From positions 4,149,001 through 4,213,000 of the forward strand of contig NW_025062476.1 in the NCBI RefSeq assembly GCF_000002995.4: a stretch of DNA of 64,000 nt. The letters run 5' to 3'. Positions 41,601-51,799 of the stretch are shown here, piece after piece (position 1 is the first letter of the stretch; the number at the start of each line of letters is the position of its first letter). This DNA comes from Brugia malayi. Its lineage: Eukaryota > Nematoda > Chromadorea > Rhabditida > Onchocercidae. Under the pieces are notes generated by a model, which saw only the letters and a list, made by a program, of their open reading frames with translations, was not told the DNA's origin and did not search any database. The position numbers and the translations under genes are program-made.

Positions 41601-41889
41601 ATTGCACTATTATAGTTATATATTATAATTAATATATTTAATGAACGGGCAAACAATTTGGTTGTATTATAATTTGCATTTTATTAAAATCTTTTCTCGC
41701 ACAACCGATGTTATTTTTTTTTAATGTCTCGCTTCAAAATTTTCGCTATGATTATTCAATTATCCCAATTTTTTTTTTCAATTATTCCAATTTTTACTAC
41801 ATCGGTCAATACAAAGAGATGCGTAAGTAATCAGCCGTCATTACATTTGCAAAAATGAAATGAAGGACAATAAAAAAGTGAATGATTTA

Positions 41890-42011
41890 GGACCACTAGG
41901 ACCAATTGGTGTTCCAGGACCACGAAGAAGGTGTTCCAGGACCACGAAGACGGACCACAAGGTGTACAAGGAGAACGAGGACCAGTTGGACCAGCTGGAG
42001 CAGGAAAATAA
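41890..42011 (+). pseudogene. truncated mini-collagen gene fragment
   Basis: The sequence matches the 3' half of the collagen exon of the gene at 52084 (GPLGPIGVPGPR, later QGERGPVGPAGAGK in another frame, then TAA). No signal exon or splice acceptor lies upstream. A 22-bp direct duplication (copies start at 41908 and 41930) and a 5-nt deletion relative to the intact gene break the Gly-X-Y frame. The fragment abuts the outer end of inverted repeat A exactly at the stop codon. Confidence 0.8.
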
Positions 42012-42591
42012 AAGCATGTGTCCTTCTCGTTATGTCACCAAAATGAAATCTAACTGATTTTGTGATTGAATGAAAGAAGAAATAAAATAATTCTCTTTCT
42101 TACTGAGCAGAGCAGTATTACAGTCAGGCAGAAAAATGAATTGGCTGTATTAAATTTTGCATTTTATTAAAAACAAATAAGGTTTTCAATGCATTTCCGT
42201 TAGATAGGTATAAAGAAAAGATGCCGGAAAGTCTGTAATCAAATATAAACTTTTAATATTTGTCTTTCACTTCAAACTTACTCTCTCATTTTATTCCACT
42301 ATTTCATGTCCTCTTTTCACTTCACTATTTTGCGTATAATTGACGTAGACTGTTTTAATTTACGTTCCACGAGAGAATATAGACAATATCCTTCTAATGA
42401 TTATAGTATAGAGAAAATATTTTATTTAATCATCCACTCAGTTTCAATATCTGTGAAGTTGTCAAAATTTTTTATTACATGGTGATGATGGGGGCATAAT
42501 AAAGCATTTGCTTCATGGAATTTAAATTTTAAACATTAAATGTTTACAATCAAATTCTGGCAATGGTATTGGTCAGATTTGAAGCCTAAAA

Positions 42592-42640
42592 GTTTCGTAG
42601 CGTAATGGGAAGATCACGTGTTCTACACATGGCTGTAAAC
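42592..42640 (+). other. tRNA-like 5' half
   Basis: GTTTCGTAGCGTAATGGG followed by AAGATCACGTGTTCTACACATG. TAGCGTAATGG fits the pol III A-box consensus TRGYNNARNNG. A five-pair stem with one mismatch can enclose a loop with anticodon-position UCU. No T-arm or good B box follows, so this is a tRNA relic or a tRNA-derived SINE head. A mirror copy lies in the other arm. Confidence 0.3.
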
Positions 42641-42829
42641 AAAAACAAGAAAAATAAGCGAACAGGGATTCATAGTTTGCTACTTCATTTCTTGCTAATG
42701 TTTCTTTCATACCTTTGTTCCACGTTTTTATAGTCCTTTACCTGTCGCATTCTCTTCCATTCTTGAATGCCTCCAGTCTGAGGCACACCAGTTGCATTTT
42801 GCTTTCCTTTTTTGTTTATTATTTATTGC

Positions 42830-42920
42830 CACTCTGGCTGTCTTGGATTTACCTTCAATTTAACTTATCGTGTTAAATCTGAAGGTCTTGGGCTCCTCTA
42901 CTGCCATCTGCCACAGAGTG
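42830..42920. repeat. 91-bp fold-back element (left-arm copy)
   Basis: Mirror of 49830-49920. Ends are complementary (CACTCTG and CAGAGTG) and an inner stem pairs ACCTTCAGATTTAAC with GTTAAATTGAAGGT around a 7-nt loop. It may be a small MITE-like insertion or a structured RNA. Confidence 0.5.
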
Positions 42921-42998
42921 TAAATAAAATATAAATGCAGTTAGAAGTATCGTTCAGCCATTTTTCTTTTCATTTAGAAACAATCCACTGAAACTTAC

Positions 42999-43051
42999 TT
43001 GAATCAGAGAAAATGGTAAGCATCCAAAAAGAAAGTATTAAAAAGATGCAT
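42999..43051 (-). pseudogene. broken signal-peptide exon relic (left arm)
   Basis: Mirror of 49699-49751. The exon keeps ATGCATCTTTTTAATAC and the GTAAGT donor but is 53 nt rather than 54, which shifts the frame into a TGA. No collagen exon follows it. Confidence 0.8.
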
Positions 43052-43819
43052 TGGTACTGATAATCTAAGTTTGCTCAATTTTTTTTCAGCTATTTAACTT
43101 TTCGTTCTTTCAAATGATCATTCATCAAAAATGCAAGAAGTATCTGATTCCAACTTATTTATATTCCTTAATCATTTAAAATAAATGATAATTATTTATT
43201 AGAGTATAACAATCCAACTTGAACAATAAATAATATGTGAGGTAAAGTTTTATCCAGAAAGTAAGGATTGCAGATAAGAATGAAACACAGAAATCTTTTT
43301 TTGTCTTAGACGAAGGAATATCTGCAGGAATGTTTCCGGAATTCATAAAATTAAAAAACGTTTCTTTGTAGATTAATCGCATCGAATGCAGCAAAATGCA
43401 ACATTAAGCGATTATTGACACATTTAAGAAAGTTAAATGGAACTTTCTACTCAATGTTGGATCGAATGGTGGAAGATCAACGATTGATTGAGAATTTGAT
43501 AGATGGATGGAAGAATAGGTTCTTGAATCAGAACTGATTTGTTGATCTGGCAAATGCCAGCTATATGCCTCCTTCAGGAATTTCTGAAATTCCTCGAGTT
43601 GTCCAAATTTTAATCTGTAATCATTGTAGCACTTTAACTAAAATTCGTGTTCAATCTTTTGGATATATGGAAGGTGTACTGCAGAGAATGTTATCATAGT
43701 TTCTCGAAATTTTTAAAATAAACTTAAATTAAAAAAAAAAAAATCAACATTACTCAAAAAGATTTCGTCTTTGACAGTTCTGTCTTTGACAATTTCTGTT
43801 ACTGAAAAAACTTTTTTTA

Positions 43820-43972
43820 TTATTGATATGAAAAAACTTTTATATCAAAATGCTTTGTAGATTTTGCATTGACATCGATCATATCACCAAGACTGATTTC
43901 ATTACCTCCAATTGATCTTATAATTTGACCTTCTAGCAGGATCACACTTCCTTGTAATCGACAAAAGATAAT
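43820..43972 (-). other. conserved divergent block, 50-codon open frame (left arm)
   Basis: Mirror of 48778-48930. It lies 634 bp upstream of and divergent from the collagen gene at 44606, with the frame pointing away from it. Confidence 0.35.
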
Positions 43973-44298
43973 TCAGTTTTCACTATTATGGTTGAACTTT
44001 CGATGAAGGTAAACAGATTAGAGCTGAATAATTCGAAGATTTCAGAAACCCTCCAAGAACTTCTAATCTATAAGTAACTAAATTCCAAATCACTTCTGTT
44101 TCTCAAATGCTCAAAACCTGCTTTTCATTCTTCTCCTGGATTCATTGTCAATGAGTTATCTTTTATCACTCGATCTAATCTTCTCTCCTTTTCTTTTCTC
44201 TTTATCACATAAAAATTCCGTTTAACTTTCACAGGTACGGCAATAATCGCCTAATGTTTCATTTTCAGCATCTCATATAATCATCACACTAATAAATG

Positions 44299-44366
44299 TT
44301 TCTTTGTTTTGTGAATTCCGGAAAGATTCCTATCAGTCATCCTTCTTCTCAGTATAAATAAAGGAT
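44299..44366 (+). promoter_or_regulatory. core promoter of collagen gene 44606
   Basis: TTTCTTTG, then GAATTCCGGAAAGATTCC (44313-44330), CATCCTTCTTCTC and TATAAATA (44353-44360). The same ordered words precede the other intact collagen genes, about 230-340 bp before the ATG. TATA is at the inner edge of inverted repeat A. Confidence 0.75.
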
Positions 44367-44605
44367 TTCTCTTTAAATTTTACTCTATTAAATTTCAATT
44401 TGAATTAAAACCTTTTTTGTCTTTTTAATCTTTCAGGTAGTTCTGGCTATCATATATTTAAATAGTTAAGTGAAAGTAATTTAAATAATTAAGGAATGTA
44501 ATAATGAAGAATGTGAGATTTTTTTCTCGAATAATCTTTTTTTGAAAGAGCTAAAAGTTAGGTAATTGAAAAGAAATTGGAGAAATTTTCAGATTGTCAA
44601 CATCA

Positions 44606-44971
44606 ATGCATCTTATAAATTCTTTCTTATTGATTATCTGTGCTGCTTTTATGGCTCAAGTAAGTTCCCACAATTGATTGATTATTTTTAAGTCAAAAAA
44701 TTATGCTTGAAGTCTAATTATTTGCTAATTTTATTTTGAGGCTTGCGGTCCATCATTAATGGGTACACAGCAAGGACTGCCAGGAAAGGATGGACGAGAT
44801 GGACCTGTGGGTGATCCAGGAGATGTGGGCCCCGTTGGTCCACCAGGAGATATTGGAATGCCAGGAAGACAAGGCCAAGAGGGTGATCCAGGTCCACCAG
44901 GGCCTCGAGGATTCCCGGGACCAAAAGGTTTACCAGGACTTGTTGGAGTAACTGGGGCAGCTGGAGTATAA
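44606..44971 (+). CDS. mini-collagen, secreted (gene 1)
   Basis: Exon 1 is 44606-44659, encoding the signal peptide [19 protein letters not shown] phase-0 81-bp intron (GTAAGT donor; unusual TTTTGAG acceptor) separates it from exon 2, 44741-44971. The protein has 94 residues; the mature part starts ACGPS and then has about 21 Gly-X-Y triplets ending GAAGV, with no non-collagen domain. The single Cys near the mature N-terminus could disulfide-link a short triple-helical trimer; this is inferred. Cuticle collagens are much longer and have Cys-flanked blocks, so this is not a typical one. The ATG follows TTTTCAG by 13 nt. It sits in the spacer of inverted repeat A, facing gene 2. Confidence 0.9.
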
Positions 44972-45550
44972 AAGCAACAGGAAATGGAATTTGTGGATGT
45001 CAGCAAAACGATCCCTCTCAATGATATCTTTTCTCTTATTTTGATTATTTATGTTTGTTTTGTACCAACGTATATCGTAAATGTGTCCTTCTTACGATGT
45101 CAAAAAAATCATAGGTTTGAAGTTGTATTCGATCCGCTAACGAAAATTGCTTACAAACTTTGATTATCGAAATTTGAACTTTATAAAGCAAATGCTTTGT
45201 TATATTTTTGAATTACGTCCTTTTTATTGTGAAGATTTTCAACTATTATTAATAATATTTTATGAATTAAAATTTTAATTTATATTCCAAATTTAAATTT
45301 AGTGGATGTTTTCAAACACTAAATGCGCTTAATATGAATGTTAAATATTTTCATTTTGTACAAATAAAGTTTTTCCCTATTAATAAGGCAAAATTATATT
45401 ACAAATGTACAAACCAATCCGAAATGGACACGAAAATTAATGCCGAAATGTACAAAGCAGTTAAAAAATCGATTAGGAACAGCTAATGTGAACCAGTGCT
45501 ATCACAACTTTAGGAACTCAAATATAAGATTTATGGTGAAATTAATTAAA
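44972..45550. other. 3' flank of mini-collagen gene 1
   Basis: Contains a conserved 3' block (TCTTTTCTCTTATTTTGATT, GTACCAACGTATATCGTAAATGTG) also seen after the genes ending at 54770 and 59060. An AATAAA occurs near 45364. No coding sequence. Confidence 0.55.
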
Positions 45551-47350
45551 CCCAATGGTTTCTTCGGCATTTTCTTCCTTTTGTATTTTGCGAAGTATTA
45601 AAGAAATTTTTGGGAAATTTCTTTTTTCCTAAAAAAATCCTAAAAAATTTCATTTATGAAAGCAGTTAATTTTAGATTGATTATCTTTTCAGTAGAGATA
45701 CAATTTTATAGGACATTCTTGTTGATTTTCAGCTCTCTTTTTGCGATCCAACTAGAGAGTTAATCCAAAATTACCTAATTATAAATCATTTCTAAACGAA
45801 AAGTTATATTTTAAGAAAACATCAAACTACCATATGTAAAGCATAAAGCATATGTAAATTTCTTCAGATGTGCAATTTATCTTAAATGAAAAAACATTCG
45901 AGTAAAGACACCAGGAGAAAATGGAATTGGTAGGAAAGAAGAATATCCTGGGCCAAGAATAATACGAAGGTCTTGAGGAATACCGGGACCTGTTAAAGAG
46001 TCAAGATGAAATGAAAATCAATGTGCTACCGCAAGGAGAACAAAGTTTCGAAGAACCGAAGGGAAAGCACAACTAACTTTTAGCAATAAAATATGGAATT
46101 TGTCACAGACAGTCAAAGAATTTTATCATCCATTCATAATATATATGTTTTCTTTTTTGGTTTTTTTCTGTTTTTTTGCATCAATCTATCGGCGGTGTGT
46201 TTTCATTATGCTATGAAATCGGTTAACCTGAAATATTAATCAGTACCGTAAGGAATTTGCTTGTGGAGGTTTTACATTTTATGCATCAAATGGTTTATTC
46301 AATCGTAACTTATCAACTTCAATGAAATTCCATGAATCAATCTTATAAATTGTTTCTTCAAGCAAATCAAAAACAAAAACACTTCAAAAATTTACTTTAA
46401 CGCGTTCAATAGCTGATGCTTTGAACACTTTTAAGTAGCAAGCAAAGCTGTTTTGCAATTATCAACGCATTAAGTGTTTTGCTCTTCCTTTCCTCTCAAT
46501 GCAGAAATAATATCGGCAAGTATTCAAAGTGATCTAGAATTGATTCAAGGTCGGACGTAGCTCAGAAATGACCACAGGATAACAATTCAGAAACCCCAAA
46601 TATGATATCGATGATGAAATTAATTGAAAATAGTGTAATAATATCTGCAATAATATACAAAACTTAAAAATTAAACAAATTAATGAGATGTTGCAACATC
46701 GGAGATTATTATAAAAGGACTGAATAGCAATTAATATTATTGGCCTTAAGGCTTACTTGAAATTTGCTGGAGGAGATATTGAGGCCACTGTTTGCAAAGA
46801 AGTGGCCATTAATGGATGAACTTATTGAGTAATTATGGTTAGATGTCACTTACTCATAAGCTAATGACCCATGGTTAACTTACCATCAATTTTTGGCAGA
46901 TTGACTGGTCTGATCAAAATTATAATAATTGGAAATTATAAATTAGAACGAGAAAGAGAGCTGACTGAAAGAACGACAAAAGATTAACTGTAAGTTTAAT
47001 TTGCGATTAAAACTGAGAATAAAAATGTTGAATTTAGTAAATTATTGTAATTTATTCAACCGAGCGATATTATAATTATCAATTGGTTGTGCAAAAATTG
47101 ATAAACAAACGAATTGATTGTATTATAATTTGCATTTTATTAGAAACAAATAAGGCTTTCAATGCTTTTTCTTATTGAATGAAAATGTATCAGAAAGACT
47201 GCAATCAAATATAAATTTTAATATTTCTCCATTTCGAACTGATTCTCTCAGTTTAGTCCACTATTTTATGTTCTCTTTTCACTTCATTAATTTCTACCTA
47301 TAATTGACGTAGGTATTTTAATTTATGCTCCAAGTGGGAATGTGAATACG
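45551..47350. repeat. inverted repeat B, left arm (1.8 kb)
   Basis: Reverse complement of 55195-56994 with a constant coordinate sum of 102545. It is nearly identical by eye, with a few mismatches at the outer edge. It contains a decayed collagen relic, the GGCCTTAAGGCTTA word and the cluster's shared 3'-type block (TTGTATTATAATTTGC). Confidence 0.88.
45908..46080 (+). pseudogene. decayed collagen-exon relic (B left arm)
   Basis: Scattered collagen words remain (TPGENGIGRK, EYPGP, GIPGPV) with in-frame stops and broken Gly-X-Y phase. No signal exon lies upstream. A mirror copy is in the right arm of B. Confidence 0.65.
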
Positions 47351-47688
47351 TTCCTTTGTTTTAATAGCACTGTGTACAGCGCATGAAGTGAAATATTATT
47401 TTCATCTTTTGCTCAGTTTAAAAATTGACCAAATTTCAGGAAGTTTTTACTAATTAACAATGACAGTGATAAAGTTAAAAAGCATCTGTTCCATGATATC
47501 TCAATTTCAAATTCCATAAATAAATTCCATTAAGGCACCGATTGTGATTTCTGACTTAAGAATTTCGCGATATAGTAGGAAAGGCATAGTTACCATATGG
47601 TGACGCAAAGAAAAACGCATAAAATGAGAGAAAAGATATACGTGAGGATGATTTTTTTTGTTATCACTAACAAATTCCATATTCTGCT

Positions 47689-48050
47689 TTATCCGTTATT
47701 ATTCATTCCTCTCAGACCTAGCGGTCCTTGGTCACCAACTTCTCCTTGCGGTCCTCTATCACCTTCCTCTCCTGGCGGACCAATATGCCCAGGTAATCCC
47801 TGCGGACCTTCATCTCCAGGTTCTCCTTGATCTCCCTCAGGTCCTGGTTCTCCTCTAGGTCCATTGCGTCCAGGTCGTCCTGGTGGTCCTGCTGTTGGGT
47901 TGCAAGCCTAAAAATAAAAAATTATGCTTACCTAATGCTGTTCCGGTTTGTTCTAATCGTTCTTATTTGTGATCAGTGTTAAGTTAAGGAACTTACTTGA
48001 ACTACGAATACAGCTACGGCGATGAAGAGGATAATACTGCAAGGATGCAT
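47689..48050 (-). CDS. mini-collagen, secreted (gene 2)
   Basis: Exon 1 is 48050-47997, encoding [18 protein letters not shown], the most diverged signal exon of the family (MHP instead of MHL, with an extra Cys). An 89-bp intron with GTAAGT donor and TTTTTAG acceptor follows. Exon 2 is 47907-47689. The protein has 90 residues; the mature part starts [10 protein letters not shown] and has about 21 Gly-X-Y triplets rich in Glu, Asp and Arg, ending GMNNNG. The ATG lies 12 nt after AATTTCAG. Its promoter is in the right arm of repeat A and mirrors that of gene 1. Inferred role: short secreted triple-helical protein. Confidence 0.88.
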
Positions 48051-48389
48051 TAGCACCACGACCTGAAATTGGCTTGATTGAAGTTTTTAAATTTCCTTTA
48101 AGTTCTGAAAATTTCAATCACTTCATTTTCTGTAAGATGCAGGAGAATAAAACGAAACAAAGGAAAATATTTGTGATCCTATAGAAAAAAATTTCCAACA
48201 AAATTCTGCACAGATGGAATCTTAACTTTTTCATACTCTTTTTTTAAGAAAAATACAATTCAATATAGCCGAAAAGCTTGAAGTCAGAACTTATAATATT
48301 TTTAGAAATGTGAAAAAACAAGAAAAAAATATTGATTTGGATATAATGATTCTTGCCGAAAAATTGAAATTTAATAAAACAAAATCTTT

Positions 48390-48452
48390 TATTTATACTG
48401 AGAAGAAGGATGACTGATAGGAATCTTTCCGGAATTCGCAAAACAAAGAAAC
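48390..48452 (-). promoter_or_regulatory. core promoter of collagen gene 2
   Basis: Mirror image of the gene 1 promoter: TATAAATA on the minus strand at 48397-48390 and GAATTCCGGAAAGATTCC at 48437-48420 (one base differs just beside it). It lies about 340 bp upstream of the ATG at 48050. Confidence 0.7.
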
Positions 48453-48777
48453 ATTTATTAGTGTGATGATTATATGAGATGCTGAAAATGAAACATTAGG
48501 CGATTATTGCCGTACCTGTGAAAGTTAAACGGAATTTTTATGTGATAAAGAGAAAAGAAAAGGAGAGAAGATTAGATCGAGTGATAAAAGATAACTCATT
48601 GACAATGAATCCAGGAGAAGAATGAAAAGCAGGTTTTGAGCATTTGAGAAACAGAAGTGATTTGGAATTTAGTTACTTATAGATTAGAAGTTCTTGGAGG
48701 GTTTCTGAAATCTTCGAATTATTCAGCTCTAATCTGTTTACCTTCATCGAAAGTTCAACCATAATAGTGAAAACTGA

Positions 48778-48930
48778 ATTATCTTTTGTCGATTACAAGG
48801 AAGTGTGATCCTGCTAGAAGGTCAAATTATAAGATCAATTGGAGGTAATGAAATCAGTCTTGGTGATATGATCGATGTCAATGCAAAATCTACAAAGCAT
48901 TTTGATATAAAAGTTTTTTCATATCAATAA
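48778..48930 (+). other. conserved divergent block, 50-codon open frame
   Basis: Reads IIFCRLQGSVILLEGQII, then GGNEISLGDMIDVNAKS and TKHFDIKVFSYQ before a stop. Related but broken copies lie near 57603-57686 (+), 61760-61880 (+) and 53650-53770 (-). Each lies upstream of and divergent from a collagen unit. Substitutions between copies are not biased to third positions, so it may be a dead gene fragment or a non-coding conserved block. I do not recognise the sequence. Confidence 0.35.
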
Positions 48931-49698
48931 TAAAAAAAGTTTTTTCAGTAACAGAAATTGTCAAAGACAGAACTGTCAAAGACGAAATCTTTTTGAGTAA
49001 TGTTGATTTTTTTTTTTTTAATTTAAGTTTATTTTAAAAATTTCGAGAAACTATGATAACATTCTCTGCAGTACACCTTCCATATATCCAAAAGATTGAA
49101 CACGAATTTTAGTTAAAGTGCTACAATGATTACAGATTAAAATTTGGACAACTCGAGGAATTTCAGAAATTCCTGAAGGAGGCATATAGCTGGCATTTGC
49201 CAGATCAACAAATCAGTTCTGATTCAAGAACCTATTCTTCCATCCATCTATCAAATTCTCAATCAATCGTTGATCTTCCACCATTCGATCCAACATTGAG
49301 TAGAAAGTTCCATTTAACTTTCTTAAATGTGTCAATAATCGCTTAATGTTGCATTTTGCTGCATTCGATGCGATTAATCTACAAAGAAACGTTTTTTAAT
49401 TTTATGAATTCCGGAAACATTCCTGCAGATATTCCTTCGTCTAAGACAAAAAAAGATTTCTGTGTTTCATTCTTATCTGCAATCCTTACTTTCTGGATAA
49501 AACTTTACCTCACATATTATTTATTGTTCAAGTTGGATTGTTATACTCTAATAAATAATTATCATTTATTTTAAATGATTAAGGAATATAAATAAGTTGG
49601 AATCAGATACTTCTTGCATTTTTGATGAATGATCATTTGAAAGAACGAAAAGTTAAATAGCTGAAAAAAAATTGAGCAAACTTAGATTATCAGTACCA

Positions 49699-49751
49699 AT
49701 GCATCTTTTTAATACTTTCTTTTTGGATGCTTACCATTTTCTCTGATTCAA
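49699..49751 (+). pseudogene. broken signal-peptide exon relic (right arm)
   Basis: It retains the leader (ATTATCAGTACCA), ATGCATCTTTTTAATAC and a GTAAGT donor, but a 1-nt deletion (53 nt instead of 54) moves the frame into TGA. The upstream GAATTCCGGAAA-like element survives near 49408 without a TATA box. No collagen exon follows. Confidence 0.8.
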
Positions 49752-49829
49752 GTAAGTTTCAGTGGATTGTTTCTAAATGAAAAGAAAAATGGCTGAACGA
49801 TACTTCTAACTGCATTTATATTTTATTTA

Positions 49830-49920
49830 CACTCTGTGGCAGATGGCAGTAGAGGAGCCCAAGACCTTCAGATTTAACACGATAAGTTAAATTGAAGGTA
49901 AATCCAAGACAGCCAGAGTG
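49830..49920. repeat. 91-bp fold-back element (right-arm copy)
   Basis: The sequence starts with CACTCTG, ends with CAGAGTG, and its inner arms pair almost perfectly with one bulged base. It lies about 80 bp after the broken signal exon, where the collagen exon of a normal unit would be. Confidence 0.5.
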
Positions 49921-50109
49921 GCAATAAATAATAAACAAAAAAGGAAAGCAAAATGCAACTGGTGTGCCTCAGACTGGAGGCATTCAAGAATGGAAGAGAA
50001 TGCGACAGGTAAAGGACTATAAAAACGTGGAACAAAGGTATGAAAGAAACATTAGCAAGAAATGAAGTAGCAAACTATGAATCCCTGTTCGCTTATTTTT
50101 CTTGTTTTT

Positions 50110-50158
50110 GTTTACAGCCATGTGTAGAACACGTGATCTTCCCATTACGCTACGAAAC
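50110..50158 (-). other. tRNA-like 5' half, mirror copy
   Basis: Reverse-complement copy, in the right arm of repeat A, of the A-box-bearing word at 42592-42640. Confidence 0.3.
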
Positions 50159-50738
50159 TTTTAGGCTTCAAATCTGACCAATACCATTGCCAGAATTTGA
50201 TTGTAAACATTTAATGTTTAAAATTTAAATTCCATGAAGCAAATGCTTTATTATGCCCCCATCATCACCATGTAATAAAAAATTTTGACAACTTCACAGA
50301 TATTGAAACTGAGTGGATGATTAAATAAAATATTTTCTCTATACTATAATCATTAGAAGGATATTGTCTATATTCTCTCGTGGAACGTAAATTAAAACAG
50401 TCTACGTCAATTATACGCAAAATAGTGAAGTGAAAAGAGGACATGAAATAGTGGAATAAAATGAGAGAGTAAGTTTGAAGTGAAAGACAAATATTAAAAG
50501 TTTATATTTGATTACAGACTTTCCGGCATCTTTTCTTTATACCTATCTAACGGAAATGCATTGAAAACCTTATTTGTTTTTAATAAAATGCAAAATTTAA
50601 TACAGCCAATTCATTTTTCTGCCTGACTGTAATACTGCTCTGCTCAGTAAGAAAGAGAATTATTTTATTTCTTCTTTCATTCAATCACAAAATCAGTTAG
50701 ATTTCATTTTGGTGACATAACGAGAAGGACACATGCTT

Positions 50739-50772
50739 TTATCGTCCTGGCGCTGGTGTTTCAAAGATGTAT
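50739..50772 (-). pseudogene. fused relic: signal-exon start joined to collagen tail
   Basis: On the minus strand AATTTCAG and a leader are followed by ATACATCTTTG, a mutated start (ATG to ATA), joined directly to ACACCAGCGCCAGGACGATAA. The latter is the last codons of the gene at 52084 apart from one base. Everything between has been deleted. Upstream sequence to about 51000 resembles the promoter side of gene 2. Confidence 0.75.
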
Positions 50773-51526
50773 TGATACTACAACCTGAAATTGGCTATGA
50801 ACAAAATGGTTGAAATTTTTTAAATTTCTTTTCAAACTCTGAAAATTTCAATCACTTCATATTCTGTAAGATGCAAGAGAAATGGAAGAAACAAAGAAAA
50901 ATGTTTAAGATTCTTTAGAAGATGATTTCCAACAAAATTCTATACAAGTAAAACCTTCAACCTTAATATCCCTTCTTTCTAAAAAAAATCATAATTGAAT
51001 AATTATAGAGAAAATTTTGAAGAAATTGGAGAAATATGACATCATCAGATGTGCGAGAAAAAAAATTAATTTTATGAACTAAGGAGTTTTTTTTTTTTTT
51101 AAATTGATTGTTGGTACATTACTTAGTAGCTATTGAAAACTCATTTTCATATCATTACTAAACCTTACTTAAAACATTAATTGAGAATCAATTAATTAAG
51201 AATCGATTATTTTATTTATACTTAATTTAAAAGTTTCAAATTATTGCATTTTGAAAGAATGTTTTGCTATCACTGCAATGATACATAATTTCAATTAGTT
51301 GTAATCAGATTAAATCTTCCACAGAACTTAAAATGCAAAAAAGTAATAAGCGTTCTTATTTTGACCTTATTAAAGTAAAATCTAAAAATTACTCAATTTC
51401 TTATAAAAAGTTACAATGAGAAGTTCATTTGTTTTAGCTAAATAAATGAGTAAACGATTACTTTTGCATTACAGTGCAGTGTTTCACACAACAAGAGAAT
51501 TGAATTTAAACTTCAATTGAAATTAA
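50773..51526. other. spacer between repeats A and C
   Basis: Diverged upstream-type sequence related to 48050-48240 up to about 50960, then AT-rich unique-looking sequence. No gene was seen. Confidence 0.5.
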
Positions 51527-51799
51527 TTAAATGAAAACAAATGAATGTTGGATTTTTAAAAATTCCTAAAGCACTATTTTCCTCCAAATAAGCGTCACTG
51601 ATCAGATTTCAAAAATTAGTCAGATTCCTGCAAATTAACAAGTATTTTTGATTCTCGAAGATCCAAAACCAGTTTTTTCTATCCATTTCTCGGATTTTCG
51701 ATGAATCGTTGATCTTCTATCACTCCATCCAATCTTTCTTTCCTTTCTTTTCCCTCATAACATGAAAAGGTTTGATAAATGCATCAGTAATCGCTTGTT

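Larger units (their letters stand above)
42008..44360. repeat. inverted repeat A, left arm (2.35 kb)
   Basis: It is the reverse complement of 48390-50742 with a constant coordinate sum of 92750 from end to end, so no net length change. By eye it is nearly identical; one mismatch was noted beside the GAATTCCGG element. The outer edge is the stop codon and 3' flank of a collagen gene. The inner edge is the TATA box at 44353-44360, so the two arms carry the promoters of the genes at 44606(+) and 48050(-). Contents are a collagen 3' flank, a tRNA-like word, a hairpin and a broken signal exon. Confidence 0.9.
48390..50742. repeat. inverted repeat A, right arm (2.35 kb)
   Basis: Mirror copy of 42008-44360. 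The 4.0-kb spacer between the arms carries the collagen genes at 44606(+) and 48050(-). Past the inner edge the two sides remain only loosely similar, as paralogous promoters. Confidence 0.9.

Noticed and set aside
43176..43394. 72-codon frame (copy at 49356-49574)
   Set aside because: It overlaps a decayed promoter module and is duplicated only through repeat A.
44718..45021. Minus-strand frames opposite collagen gene 1
   Set aside because: Gly-X-Y codons leave antisense and shifted frames open; the plus strand has the splice signals and signal exon.
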